From Oryza sativa Japonica Group (taxonomy: Eukaryota > Streptophyta > Magnoliopsida > Poales > Poaceae), in the NCBI RefSeq assembly GCF_034140825.1, contig NC_089035.1:34383501-34447500 (forward strand): DNA of 64,000 nucleotides. Direction: 5' to 3'. A program made the translations under genes and the position numbers. Within the stretch, counting starts at the first letter, position 1. Each line of letters starts with the position of its first letter. This document shows, one piece after another, positions 24,690-35,552 of the stretch. Under the pieces are notes generated by a model. That model made no database searches and had not been told where the DNA came from. It saw only the letters and a list, made by a program, of their open reading frames with translations.

Positions 24690-25200
24690 ACCAAACGGAG
24701 GCAGCAAAAAGACAGATCAAATGGATTCACCAACTGATCCATTCATCTGCCAGGCCAGCTGGGCTTGGCATATACATTGCAGACCACTAGAACTATAAGA
24801 ACCTTATCATTGTCATTTGCTAAACAGAAAAACTACTATCTGCATATCTTCAATTCCATGTCTCCAACTCCAAGAACCAGTTTTGATCCCAACAGGAGTG
24901 CAGGAATGGAGGTAGCAGAATGCAGTGAGAAGCTGCAATTTTTGAAGGCATCAGCTTCAGCATCAATGGCTTATTCGATTGTTCAGTTCCCAGTCAAGTG
25001 GCAATCCATCAAGTACAAGTTGCAGAAACTCTGTTCCAACTTCCAACCTGAAATCCTGAATGTGCCAGGAGACGATGACAGCTGCAATGAAATGTGATCT
25101 TTGTTCAGTTTCTTCAGACGGCTATGGCAACAGTAAGTCATATTCAAGCTATTGCTTCTCAATGCAGCGATGAATCTTACAATGGTGGAAGGCTTCCCCC
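24690..25200 (+). pseudogene. Captured host gene fragment of unknown family
   Basis: This segment of the Pack-MULE is normal-composition coding-like sequence between GC-rich blocks. One frame reads ...CSEKLQFLKASASASMAYSI, then VKWQSIKYKLQKLCSNFQPE up to GDDDSCNE. Another frame continues FVQFLQTAMATVSHIQAIAS, then QCSDESYNGG. It looks like part of a helical plant protein with at least one exon border and a frame change. A U-box/ARM-type protein came to mind, but I cannot support that from motifs. No start or full domain is present. Confidence 0.45.
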
Positions 25201-26232
25201 GCCACGCGCGCGCCGCTCCTCCCCCGGCGCCCGCACCCACTGCCCGTGCCCGGCTGCTCCCCCATCGGCCGCCGCCCGCACCCAACTGCTCCACCTTGAC
25301 GCCACGGCTCGCTCGACCCCGCCGCGGTGCGGTGCGCTGCTGCCTCGTCTCCGCTGCCGCGTCGCCCGTCACCGGCCGCCGACGTTCTCCTCATGTCCCG
25401 CCTCGCACTGCCAGCCTCCTCTCCACTCGTTGAAGTCACCGGCCTCCTCCTCCTTCGCCGCTTGCTCCTACCCCTCGGCGGCTAGAGGGGCGGAGACTTC
25501 GCCGCTGTCGCCAACGGGGGCGCAGTACAGCCGCCGCCGTGCCGAGGCCGCTCCCCGTCGAGGGAGGAGGGAGACTCGGGTGGCGGAGCGGCGTTGGGCC
25601 TTGGCTTCGTGGCGCAACCTGCACAAGAGAGGAGCTGACATGGACAAGCTGACATGTGGGGGCCACGTGGATCCCGCGCTGACTCAGCAGCAACGTCGGA
25701 CAAAACCGGTTTCAAAACCACCGAGGGACCATTGGTATTGGTTTTGTAAGTCTGGGGACGTGTTATATCCGGTTTTGGGACGATTTTGTAACTCGATGAC
25801 AAGTTGAGGGACCTTCGGTGTACTTTTTCCAAAGTGTAAACGGCCTGGAAATGGGAGGATGGGCTGGAGCCCATGGGAGCTCAGTTCCAAATGGCGCTAG
25901 GGCTAGTAGGCTCTGATCGGTAGGCCGAGTTGGGCTAGTAGGCTGTGATCGGTCGGCCGAGTTGGGCAAAAACAGCATAGTCCGGCCTGTTTGCTGAGAA
26001 CGGGCTGTCATGAACAAAAAGGGCCAAGCCCATGCGAATATATCTCGAAGTACCAAAGAGACAAGGGCTTTGTGTACTGCACGACTGTTTACACAGCTGC
26101 AACGGCGCGCTCACTGCCGCCTGGGGCCCGCAAGGGGAGCCGAGAGGTGCCGCACCGTCGTCATCCTCGCAAACCGTGCGGCCGCGGGCGAGCGGAGATG
26201 CCCCGGACCCAACAAGATAGGGGGGAGCCAAA

Positions 26233-28225
26233 ATGGCGCTGCTCTCACCACCCTCCCCGCCTCCTCCGCTCCCGCCACTTCGCCGCCGCCCCGCCTCTCC
26301 CACACTCCTCGCCGTCGCGACGAGACCTAGCTCTCTCCTCTCCCTGCCCCACTGCCACTGCGGCCTCCCCCTCCCTTCTACAGCCAACGCACGGGCGTAT
26401 TCCCGTAGCAGCCGCCGCCGCCGCCGCGTAGCTGCCTCGCTCGGCCAGGACGAACCTGGAGTGTCAGACACAGCTGTCGCTCCTGAGGGAGAAGGGGATT
26501 CCGAACCGCCGGCTTCCTCCGATGGAGCCGCAGGCGACATCGCGGCTTCCGCCGAGCAGCCGGAGGCGAGCCCCGAGGACTTGGAGGATATCCGCCAGGT
26601 CAAAAGGGTACGCGCCTTCTAGTTACGGCCCCTTTCGCTTGGTTTATGTTTTTGGGATGAGTTCGTGCTTACTTGGTGTTTGGTTCGGCACTTCGGCTGC
26701 GGTTGCAGGTGCTTGAGCTTCTTCAGAAGAACAGGGATATGACCTTTGGCGAGGTAAGCAGTCTTTGGACAGTCAAGATAATCCTGGTCGAGTTATTGCC
26801 GATGCCCGATGATAACTTACTATGGTGTTCTGCTTCGTTGCTGCATCACAGGTTAAGCTAACTATCATGATTGAGGATCCTAGAGATATAGAAAGGAAGA
26901 GATTACTCGGCATAGAGGATCCTGATGAAATCACCAGGGATGATTTGGCTGATGCTTTGGTTGAGGTACACTATCAATGAACGTGAATCTTCTGTCACTT
27001 TCATTTTGTGAATATCGTTCTTGGTAACTACTAGCATCTTCATTCACTTGAGGAGCCGACATACATTTTAGTGTATACTAACCAGTCACATGCTATGCTC
27101 TAGTATTTGAAATAACCAGTAAAAAACACTGCCTCTGTACTGTAGCACTATTGTTGACATTTGAATGATAAAGGAAATCTGAAAGATTTGTTGTGCCTTT
27201 GCTGGTGTCACGCAAGAACTGCTGCCTCCCTGTTGTGAATTACTTGTTTTTAGAACCTATAATTATCAAACAGTCGTTTAAAATTTATTCATTCTAACTT
27301 TTTTTTTTCCAAATGAATTTGCCTGGATTCCATTACTCATGTAACAAAATAAAGTGAAGTGAGTACCTTTTTACATGATCTTCATACCATCCTTCTTCAT
27401 TCCATACTTAGTTTGGCCCCAACATATTGCTTCAGCGGTCAGTTAATAATATGCCTTGCAGGTTAATGAAGGCCGGATTCCAGAAAACCGTGTTGCCCTT
27501 CAGTTGCTTGCGAAGGAGATGACTGAATGGCCAGATCTTGAGGTAATACTGACAATTCAGTTTATCGACTTCTTAGAAATGCATATAAGTTTTCTCCAGC
27601 TACCATACCACCATAACAATAGTTTTGCCTACCAGCGTCTTCAAACTGCTTGACTCATACTGATTATTTGTATGGTTTTGTCAGCCTTCATCACTTTCAA
27701 AAGTACAAGTGTACCACTGAGCATTGCTCGTCACTTTCCTATGCATATGTTTTCATTGTCTTTTTGTAACAACCTGTTTAGTCAAACTGTGTTTAAATTC
27801 ATTTTTAATTTTTTGTACAGATGGAAGCTCCAAAAAAGAAGAGTAAACCTGGGAAATCTGTCTATGCAAAGGCTACAGATACAGGCATTGATCCTGAGAC
27901 AGCTGCTAAAAGACTTAACATTGATTGGGATTCTGCTGCTGATTTGGATGATGAAGAGGAGGAAGATGATGAAACTGAAGTGCCCTCCGCAGTGGTAAGA
28001 TGTTGATTTTGACATATGCCAACAATATTGGTTTTAGGTGCAAACATTTGATCAAAATTGAACAGATCTCTTGTACCTTTTTTTTTTTGCCATATCCTTT
28101 TAACAACACACCTTTTTTTAATTATTTTTTTGCAGGGATATTCTGCTCTATATCTGTTAACTGCCTTTCCTGTCATTATTGGAATATCAGTCGTGTTGAT
28201 TCTTTTCTACAATTCTCTACAGTAG
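26233..28225 (+). CDS. Y3IP1: Ycf3-interacting protein 1, chloroplast (Y3IP1)
   Basis: Six exons with GT-AG borders: 26233-26607, 26709-26753, 26852-26965, 27462-27542, 27821-27994, 28136-28225, giving 292 residues. The N-terminus is rich in S, P, A and R, as in a chloroplast transit peptide. A Glu/Ser/Ala-rich linker follows. The conserved part contains IEDPRDIERKRLLGIEDPDE, VNEGRIPENRVALQLLAKEM, YAKATDTGIDPETAAKRLNI, an acidic run, and finally GYSALYLLTAFPVIIGISVV leading to ILFYNSLQ at the end. The last part is a single membrane span at the C-terminus. This order is that of Y3IP1, a thylakoid protein that works with plastid-encoded Ycf3 in photosystem I assembly (established for tobacco and Arabidopsis). 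Start chosen as the first ATG of a full transit-peptide frame. All exon phases join without a break. Confidence 0.85.
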
Positions 28226-28991
28226 TTCAGCCCTGCTCATCTTTGCTTCCCGAGGCAGATATCCTCCTCCTTTTATTTTCTTTTGTAAATCTGAGTCAGC
28301 TTAATCTTCATTATTGTGAAGAAATGAAGATGTGAAATAGTTTCTGTGGTGATATGACAACTGACAAGATAGTAAATCCGTGAAATGCATATTACCAAAA
28401 TAGAAGGCTTGAAAATAGTTTTTTCCCTGAGATATTTTGGCCTTTACTCTTTTTTTTTTTTTTGAAAGGAGGGCAAGAGCTTTTGCCTCATATATTAATA
28501 GAGAGGGGAAAAATGTACAAAGTATTTTGGCCTTTACTCTCAATTCAACCTTGCTTTTTCCCCATATCCTGCATCAAGCTCAAGCGGTTATACTATATCC
28601 ATAGATATCCACAAGCCAGAAAATGCCAGCACTTTACACATAGTCGACATCCTTTCGTTGTGTCATCTTCACCATTTCCTTTTAAGAAACATAGTCGTGC
28701 CAGAATGCCGCTTAGTAGCAAGCACGAACAATGATAACAAGGCAGCAGCTGACCACAGCTGTGTAGAGAAAGAACAGCGGGTGCAGTGCAGCGGTCTAAG
28801 CCTGAAGATTTGATGAAGTGGAAGGTCAACCAGCTCACCGACACAGCACGGCATGACAAAGAGGCAGACAGCCCTCCATCCGAATGTGCTCTCCACCATT
28901 CCATGGTAGCCAATTCCATCATCCTGTTTTAGTTGTCAGGAAGCAGTCGGAACATCTCGTGCATGCAGTTCACTTCTGGTACGGTGATGCC
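28226..28991. other. Y3IP1 3' flank and spacer with a LINE 3' end
   Basis: The spacer between the Y3IP1 stop and the next small gene holds the gene's likely 3' UTR and, at about 28443-28530, a poly-T-led LINE-type 3' end listed separately. No other gene was seen. Confidence 0.5.
28443..28530 (-). mobile_element. LINE-type 3' end (poly-A tail on the minus strand)
   Basis: A run of about 16 T is followed by GAAAGGAGGGCAAGAGC, then ATATATTAATAGAGAGG and ATGTACAAAG. Read on the minus strand this ends in poly-A after the kind of 3' UTR tail common in grass L1-type LINEs. Two similar ends lie at about 45937 and 52049. Confidence 0.45.
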
Positions 28992-29684
28992 ATGAGTTTT
29001 TCTCAAGAAGACGATTCATTTCGAGAGAAGCATGCGTCCTTCAAGAAAGAAGCTGGAGCTGCAGGTATCGATGATGAGGAGGACCAGGACCGGAGGTCCC
29101 ATGCCTCTGCGGACGGATCAAATGCAGCCAGAGGCGCCGCCACCGGCCGGCGATCCCGCGTCGCCTCGTCGGTCACCGACATCTCGAGCAACTCGTCGAT
29201 CAACTACCGGAGGGCGAGGCAGGATAGGTTCGCCGGCGACGGCTTCTGGTGCGGCGCTCTCTGCCTTCCCCTGCCGGGGCTGTCGAGGAGGCGGCCGATG
29301 CAGCAGCAGCAATCCATGAGCCTGAGCGAGCCGGGCGCCCGGGCGAGCACGGCCGAGACGCGGGCCAGCGTGGCGTCCAAGGGGGCATCCATGGAGAGGT
29401 TCAAGTACAGCTCGTCGTCGTCGTCCAGCATCGTGTTCGAGCGCGCCGGCGGCGAAGAGGAGGAGCAGGAGCAGGAGCAGGAGCCGTCCGCGTACTTTGA
29501 CCTGCCGCTGGAGCTGCTCAGGAGCAGCAACGTCGACACGGAGTCGCCGGTCACGGCGGCGTTCCTCTTCGACGGCAGACGCGGCCTGGGCCCGAAGAAG
29601 TTCACGATGCCCGAGCTGCCTGAACTTGATTTTAGCTTCCCGGCACCGCCTGAACTGTCGAACCCGTCATCACCAAGGACCTGA
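28992..29684 (+). CDS. Plant-specific small protein with CxALCLxLPG and FDLP motifs
   Basis: A single exon of 230 residues if the ATG at 28992 is used. An in-frame ATG at 28884 would add 36 residues; I prefer the later one because the protein becomes hydrophilic and family-like from MSFSQEDD. Seen in order: an acidic N-terminus, a basic Ser-rich region (GRRSRVASSVTDISSNSSIN), the motif GFWCGALCLPLPGLSRRRP, a Ser run, an EQEQEQE acidic stretch, YFDLPLELL, then TAAFLFDGRRGLGPKKF and a C-terminus rich in Pro and Ser. No membrane span or signal peptide. Function unknown. It shares three short motifs with the gene at 34974-35552 and one with 32730-33260, so the three look like diverged paralogues next to Y3IP1. 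Confidence 0.72.
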   Translation: MSFSQEDDSFREKHASFKKEAGAAGIDDEEDQDRRSHASADGSNAARGAATGRRSRVASSVTDISSNSSINYRRARQDRFAGDGFWCGALCLPLPGLSRRRPMQQQQSMSLSEPGARASTAETRASVASKGASMERFKYSSSSSSSIVFERAGGEEEEQEQEQEPSAYFDLPLELLRSSNVDTESPVTAAFLFDGRRGLGPKKFTMPELPELDFSFPAPPELSNPSSPRT

Positions 29685-29967
29685 CAATCTCTCCTCCGCA
29701 TGCCATTTGGTGTCAATGGTTTGCCTTTGAGTTGAAGTAGGCATGAGTTTCTCGATTGCCTATACACTGATGTGTTTGACATTCATATCGCTGTTCGCCT
29801 TTGGTTTTTGAATTTCTTTTATTTTTGTTATATTGCGTTTGACAACTTGAAATGTATACATTTCTGTTTTAAACGGGCTAACAATGTTACAGTTTACATG
29901 GCACTAGGAGTATATCGCTGGTGTATATAGACAAATACTGAAAACAGTTTCATTTACATTAATAAAA

Positions 29968-30713
29968 GAGTAAAGTCCATCACCGGTCCCTAAACTTGTA
30001 CCGTTGTATCATCCTGGTCCCTAAACTCGTAAATCGACCGTTCAGGTCCTTAAACTTGTTCGACTGTATCATCCCGGTCCCTAAACTTACAGATCACTCG
30101 TTTAGGTCCTCCAATTTGTTCAGTTGTGTCACCTCGGTCCCTAAACTTGGATTTGAATATCATCCTGGTCAAATAGGACGGGTCTAAAGACTTTATATTT
30201 TAAAATAATTCATAACTTTTTCATGTGAACTCTAATGAAGATAAACTTTATATCAAATTTGTAGCCCTCGACGCGATCTACAACTTTGTAGTTGGGATTT
30301 TTTTTATTTTAAGTCATTTTCTGTCCCAAAATGTAATTTTAAAATTAAAATTTCAAAATCTATAAACATGCAACAATATTTTGGGACCATAAACAGTTTT
30401 AATTCAAAAACTTTTCAACTACAAAGTTGTAGGTCACGTCGAGGGCTACAATTTCGATATAAAGTTTGTCTTCGCTAGTGTTCACATGAAAAAGTTATGA
30501 ATTATTTTTTGATATAAAGTTTTTAGACCGTCCTGTTTAGGGACCGGAGTGACATAACTGAACAAGTTGAAGGACCTAAACGAGTGATCTGCAAGTTTAG
30601 GGACCGGGATGACACAGTCGAACAAGTTTGAGGACCTGAACGGTTGATTTGCGAGTTTAGGGACCGGGATGATACAACGGTACAAGTTTAGGGACCAGTG
30701 ATGAACTCTACTC
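29968..30713. mobile_element. Fold-back MULE-type MITE with 60-bp subrepeats
   Basis: A perfect 9-bp duplication TTAATAAAA flanks it (29959-29967 and 30714-30722). The ends GAGTAAAGTCCATCAC and GTGATGAACTCTACTC are inverted. Nearly the whole 746 bp folds on itself. Each arm starts with about 2.7 tandem units of 60 bp built around GGTCCCTAAACTTG, so open frames on both strands show a 20-residue periodicity (VPKL... FRS.NLF). These frames are a by-product of the repeat and not a gene. Confidence 0.9.
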
Positions 30714-30722
30714 TTAATAAAA

Positions 30723-32729
30723 ACCCCTTCTAGAAGTATATGGCGAACGGTTATCCTTCATAACATCTCTCTATATAGAGCCCTTTTTTTATCATAACTA
30801 GCAAGATGTTCGTGCTTTGCTATGGATAAAAGAAAATGTATTAATGTTTTATCCATCTTTTTGCTATAGAGAATATTCATCTTAATCTAATTTTGTATGT
30901 GACTATCCATTTAGACATCTTTCTTAATATTAAAAATTTTAAAATTAAATTTAAAACTATAGCAGTATCTAAAATTTAAATTTTGGTAGCGAGTGGCGAG
31001 TCAATAAGTAGACAATGAAATCCCTAATTTTACACGGTGTTGTTGCCAAAGACAAAGTTTGCCGTAGTGCAATCGACCGCTACATGGCATGATCTCACAT
31101 AGCGAAGTAAAGAACTACTGCAAGCTTTTTAAGTGAACACTTTCAAACCTAATTATAGTACAGTTGTAATATTTCCGCCAAAAAAGTCTATTTGTAATAT
31201 GCTTTCACTATAACTATTATATAGCTACAATATAACTTTATTATATTCCATCTGTTTTATATTATAAGTCGTTTGACTTTTTTTCCTGTAGTCAGGGTTC
31301 TTTAGGTTTAATTAGGTTTATAAAAAAAATAGTAACATTGATAACACCAAATTAGTTTCATTAAATTTAACATTAAATATATTTTCATAATATGTTAATG
31401 TTGTATTGGAAATATTACCATATTTTTCTATAAACTTAATCAAACTTAAAAAATTTACTACGAGAAAAAAAATCAAACGTAAAAAATTTACTACGAGAAA
31501 AAAAAATCAAACGACTTGTAATATATAAAACGGAGGGAGTAGTAATAAAAAATTATATGCAACTTTATATCTAATTAATATAGAGATTACAATATATTTA
31601 TAACATAGTTATAATATAATTATTCTATAATTACAATATAACTATAGTGTAATTATATTATAGTTACACTACAATTATATACTATAGTTACATTAAAAGT
31701 TCTTTTTATCAAAAACCTTGCGACGGTTTTTTAGCGATTCCCAAAATTAATTGATAGAATCGGGAATTTACTCTACAGAGAAAACAATTAAACAATCTCC
31801 AGCGGCAACGCACAATAAACAAAAGGCTACTCTTATTCAACGAAAATGGATTTTTTTTTTACCGAAATAGTATAAGCCACAGCTTCGATAGCCTTATAGA
31901 AGAAGCAAGTAACAACTAACAACACATGACGAAGTGAATAACGCTATAGACTAGGTCCAGATAGAAAACGAAATTAGTCTTAAAAAAAGATAGGCCGTGA
32001 GGCATGATATGCTAGATCAAACAAAAAGGAAGTTGCTTGTGTCACTTGCTTGTTTGATTCGGTGATAGGATCATTTTGCTGCTGCATCGGCAAATGATTT
32101 TCTTTTTCTTTTCTATTTTTTGTCGCTTTCTTATTTCTAGATGAATGGATGAATGCAGATTGGATGTTGTCATTTTGATACATATATTCTTTGATGTTGG
32201 CAGTAAAAAGAGAACTGGTGTGCTCAGGTTTTAGTTTTTCCTGCTTTGCCACCTGTGATTGTTTTTGTTGATTATTTGTACAGAGTAAACATATTGTTTT
32301 ATCAATTAGTTGGCCGATAATTAGTAACTACGGTTCGTCAAGTCTTGCAGCAGACCAGCAGTTCATTGCTCCATGGTTGGCCTGGATAAAAGCAATGTAC
32401 GATTGTACGGCAAGCTTTGTCTTTGGCTACAGAGACAGACGATACAGACCCGAGAGAGAGCTGGTGATCTCCAATGCCTAAACAATTAGCTAATGGCAAG
32501 ATTAGGGCTAACGCGGATCACAAAAAAAACTTAACAAAAAGGCAAGGGGCAAAAGAAGAAAAGGTTTATATTGATTTGTGCCATGTGGATTATTTCAATA
32601 TATGAATTTGAAACAGCACACAACCTAAATAAAGCATTATTTCTTACCAAAACATTGCACAAAAGCCTATTCGTATCCTTTCTTGTTGTGGCTGATCACA
32701 ATATCGCTGAGAGCAACACCCCCCGACCA
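30723..32729. other. AT-rich intergenic DNA with one Stowaway MITE
   Basis: No gene seen. Around 31590-31700 there are loose dyads (AGTGTAA...TTACACT) in very AT-rich sequence. The Stowaway element at 31246-31538 is listed separately. Confidence 0.5.
31246..31538. mobile_element. Stowaway-like MITE
   Basis: The ends TTCCATCTGTTTTATATTAT and ATATATAAAACGGAGGGAG are inverted, flanked by TA. Inner AAGTCGTTTGA pairs with TCAAACGACTT. Near the right end a segment of about 33 bp (AAAAATTTACTACGAGAAAA...) is directly duplicated. Confidence 0.75.
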
Positions 32730-33260
32730 ATGGCTTCTGCAAACCGCCGCGCTCATATGTCGTCGCTCCGGCTATTGCCAGAGAAGCCCACCAGATCTGC
32801 ACTGTCCTCGACGCCCCAACGGAGAGCAGGCAACGGCGGTGGCGAGGCCGGCGCCGATGGCGTCAAGTGCACCGCCTTGTGCCTGTACCTCCCTCGACTG
32901 TTGAAGAAGAAGCGGGCAGCTGTGCAGCCGGCCACCATGAGCGCCGCGCCCACAAGCGCGCAGAAGGCGAAGGCGAAGGCGAAGAAGGAGGTGCCTAGCG
33001 CTCCCCGTGTCTCGTCGCGGTGGCCGTCGTCACTTCCCCGCGCTGTCTCCGCCGGTGCGGCGGGCAGGACGTCGTCGGCGTCGTCAAAGCTCCGCGAGGC
33101 GTCGGCGTCGGCGTCGGCGTCGTTCTCGTTCTCGCACTGGAGCCGGTCTCAGGCATCTCGAGTCAGGCCACACGGCGCGGCGCCGGGCCCGTTCTCCTTC
33201 CCGTCGTCGCCGGCGTCCGCGTCGTCTGGCACGAGCACGCCGAAGCTAGCGCACGGGTAG
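32730..33260 (+). CDS. Small basic protein with CTALCLYLP motif, function unknown
   Basis: A single exon of 176 residues from the ATG at 32730; upstream codons of the open frame have no better start. The protein has a basic N-terminus and the motif VKCTALCLYLPRLLKKKR at about residues 48-65. A long Lys/Ala and Ser/Ala low-complexity region follows, then a Pro/Ser-rich tail ending SSGTSTPKLAHG. The CxALCLxLP..KKK block matches the block in the genes on either side (GFWCGALCLPLPG at 28992-29684, FTCGTLFMCLNLRG at 34974-35552). The FDLP motif of those two is missing here. No membrane span. The GC-rich third positions typical of grass genes and the shared motif support a real gene, but expression evidence would decide. 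Confidence 0.6.
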   Translation: MASANRRAHMSSLRLLPEKPTRSALSSTPQRRAGNGGGEAGADGVKCTALCLYLPRLLKKKRAAVQPATMSAAPTSAQKAKAKAKKEVPSAPRVSSRWPSSLPRAVSAGAAGRTSSASSKLREASASASASFSFSHWSRSQASRVRPHGAAPGPFSFPSSPASASSGTSTPKLAHG

Positions 33261-34194
33261 TTACGGCGCGTGGACGCACGGAGCCTCTGACGTCATGAGA
33301 CATGAGATGAGGCTGTGAGCCTGTGACGGAGCAGAGCTCTTCAACTCCGGTAGTATCGTCGTGGCCCCGTGGGTTCTGCTGTTGTGTACAACTAAGCGTG
33401 ACTGCGTGAGTTTCTATCGACGGGTTTTGACGTTGTGTAAATTAAGCGTGAGTTTCTATCGATGGATCATGGATGTAACCTGGTGCTGGTGTGTCTGTCA
33501 TGTGTGTGTTATAAGTTCAGTAGCAACTTGTGGTTGGATAATCAATTGATCAATTCAACAATGGCGACGTGGTTTCCAAGGGAATACGAATCTCAATGCG
33601 AACATGCATGTCTATAAACTTGGTTTCAATTCCAGGGTCCGTGTTTAATCGCCAACACACTCACTATTTTTTCTTAAATAATATTTAGAGAAGGGACATC
33701 TCTCCCTTCAAATCTGTTTTTTTTTTCTTTTTACATGAAGATGCGCACGGCCAAGACGTTCTGCACCGGGGCGCCGCCTGATCCTTAGTACTGGTGTGGC
33801 TCCACGACATGGTTCGTTCCTTTAGCAGAAATACAAATGCAAATTGATTTTTGTTAAAAAAAATTCTTTTGGTTGAAGGGGAATACTCACAGAACTATTA
33901 GGACTACTCTATTCTAGTTCCCACGAGGGATTACACTATCTTCAAAGATATCTTCAGCTATACCCACCAAAAGATGCTATCACAATTCGCAGGAAAAACA
34001 TTCTTTATTATCGAAGATACGCTTCTACTGGAAGTTCAAAATCTAGTAGGTCATGAATGTGTGAATAAGTTGGATTGTGAATTTCCCCAAGTCGCCTGCT
34101 TTTCTTGTGTGATTGTGTTTGCATGCAAGAAACTTGCTTGAAACACGCAAGCAAAGGGATCTGTATCTCATCTGGGACTTGGGGATATGGAGTA
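33261..34194. other. 3' flank and spacer, no gene seen
   Basis: Likely 3' UTR of the preceding gene followed by AT-rich spacer. Nothing recognisable. Confidence 0.5.
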
Positions 34195-34764
34195 TAGGGA
34201 TGGCAATTGTGCCCGTTTGCCCGTTTACCCGCGGGTAAAAACCCTATTAGGGTTGGTTTTGTTCTCCATTTTATACCCATGGGTATCTTATTGGGTCAAA
34301 AGCTATGCCCGATGGGTAAATGGGCATGGGTATGGGTAATCACTACCCATGCCCGCTTTGCCCGTTTACCCGCGAAATCTAACTTACATGTAGGCTAGGA
34401 GCAAAATCCACTAGAATACATAAGCCCAGTTCTTTATTTTCTTCGGTTTCCCTTTTATTTCCCTTATTATTTCTCTCCTCTTACTCTATCGCCGCCAGAG
34501 GAGAGACACGACACCGAGGTGGAGAATATTTGATGTTTTAAGTTCGATTCGAACTTAGTAGCTTGTAGACTTTTTGTTCCACTGCTTTTGTTGTGGCGGG
34601 TAAACGGGCACGCCCGCGGGCATAAGGCGCCCGCGGGCAATGGGCATGGGCAACCATCCTTACCCGTCATGTAGTAATGGGTATACCCACGGGCACAAAT
34701 AATCTCACGGGCATGGGTATGGGTAGGCACTACCCGTGCCCGTCGCGCCCGATTGCCATCCCTA
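34195..34764. mobile_element. hAT-type MITE rich in GCCCGTTTACCCGC words
   Basis: A perfect 8-bp duplication ATGGAGTA flanks it (34187-34194 and 34765-34772). The ends TAGGGATGGCAATTG and CGATTGCCATCCCTA are inverted. Subterminal zones carry repeated ACCCATGGGTA, TGCCCGTTTACCCGC and TGGGCATGGGTA words in both directions. Confidence 0.9.
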
Positions 34765-34973
34765 ATGGAGTATAGAGAGTAGAGACACGCTTGCAAATTT
34801 GCAAGTCCAGCTGAAATATGGGCTAAATCAACTAGGAGAAGGACTTCCTTTTCCCTTTGGGTGACGTATGAAAGGCCCACAGACATGCGTAAACCCAGCC
34901 CATATGGACCAACTTGGCAACCTGGACGTGAGTTTCGTGCAAATCGTGCCTCACCAAGAGGAAATCACGGGCC

Positions 34974-35552
34974 TCACGGGAGCCCGCCGTTCGCTGGTGC
35001 GGTAGAACCCGACGTCGACAAGAACCTGACGAGATGCGGCGGCCGCGCCTCGCCGTCGCCGCCCGCGACGTCGGGCGGCAGGCACGACGCCACCTTCTTC
35101 AGGGCGCCCTTCGTCGGGCATCCATCGAGCACGAACCCCGCCGTGCCAGGCGCGTCGCACCGTTCGCCGGCCCTCATCATGAGCCCCGCCGGCAGGTCGA
35201 AGCACGGCGACGGGCAGTACGCAAGGACCTGCCGGGCGCCGCGGTCCTCCCCTAGCTCCGGCTCCACGAGGAGGTCGAAGGCGATGTTGCTGCCCGAATA
35301 GGGCGGGGAGCGCTCGAGCTTCTCGAAGGACGCGGCCCGGATTGGCGCCGGCGCCGGCACGTACTGGGGCTCTTGCTCTGTCTCGGCATCGACTGCGGCG
35401 GCTTGGTCTTGATCTTGTTCTTGGCTTTGCCGCCGGCTCTTGCCAACCTCTTCTGGCTTCTTCTTGAAGAGGCCCCGTAGATTGAGGCACATGAACAGAG
35501 TGCCGCATGTGAAGGTGTCACGGCCGGGGTCAGCATCGGGCGTTTGGGACAT
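34974..35552 (-). CDS. Plant-specific small protein with FDLP motifs, function unknown
   Basis: A single exon of 192 residues; the first ATG of the frame is at 35552 (MSQTPDAD). Seen in order: FTCGTLFMCLNLRGLFKKK at about residues 15-33, a Gln/Glu/Asp-rich stretch, IRAASFEKLERSPPY, AFDLLVEPELGED, SPCFDLPAGLMM, GTAGFVLDGCPTKGALKKVA, and a Pro/Gly-rich tail. The order (C.TL..CLxLxG..KKK, FDLP..L, TA.FvlDG....KK) parallels the gene at 28992-29684, so I read it as a diverged paralogue in opposite orientation. No signal peptide or membrane span. Function not known. Confidence 0.72.
   Translation of the reverse strand: MSQTPDADPGRDTFTCGTLFMCLNLRGLFKKKPEEVGKSRRQSQEQDQDQAAAVDAETEQEPQYVPAPAPIRAASFEKLERSPPYSGSNIAFDLLVEPELGEDRGARQVLAYCPSPCFDLPAGLMMRAGERCDAPGTAGFVLDGCPTKGALKKVASCLPPDVAGGDGEARPPHLVRFLSTSGSTAPANGGLP

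Larger units (their letters stand above)
22417..25830. mobile_element. Pack-MULE with long TIRs, split by a solo LTR
   Basis: The ends GGAAAAAGTACAC(C/G)GAAGGTC are inverted, and the TIRs run on for about 200 bp (shared words CAACTTGTCATCGAGTTACA and CATGTCAGCTTGTCCA). Flanks AAAGAGCAA and AAAGTGTAA fit a 9-bp duplication with two differences. The left TIR is interrupted at 22501-24010 by a solo LTR; read without it, the TIR is continuous. The interior (about 24120-25620) has GC-rich blocks around a segment of quite different composition at about 24690-25200 that looks like a captured host gene piece. Confidence 0.82.

Noticed and set aside
29996-30685. Small periodic frames (VPKL...FRS) on both strands
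   Set aside because: They are the mirror-image translation of the 60-bp units in a fold-back MULE.
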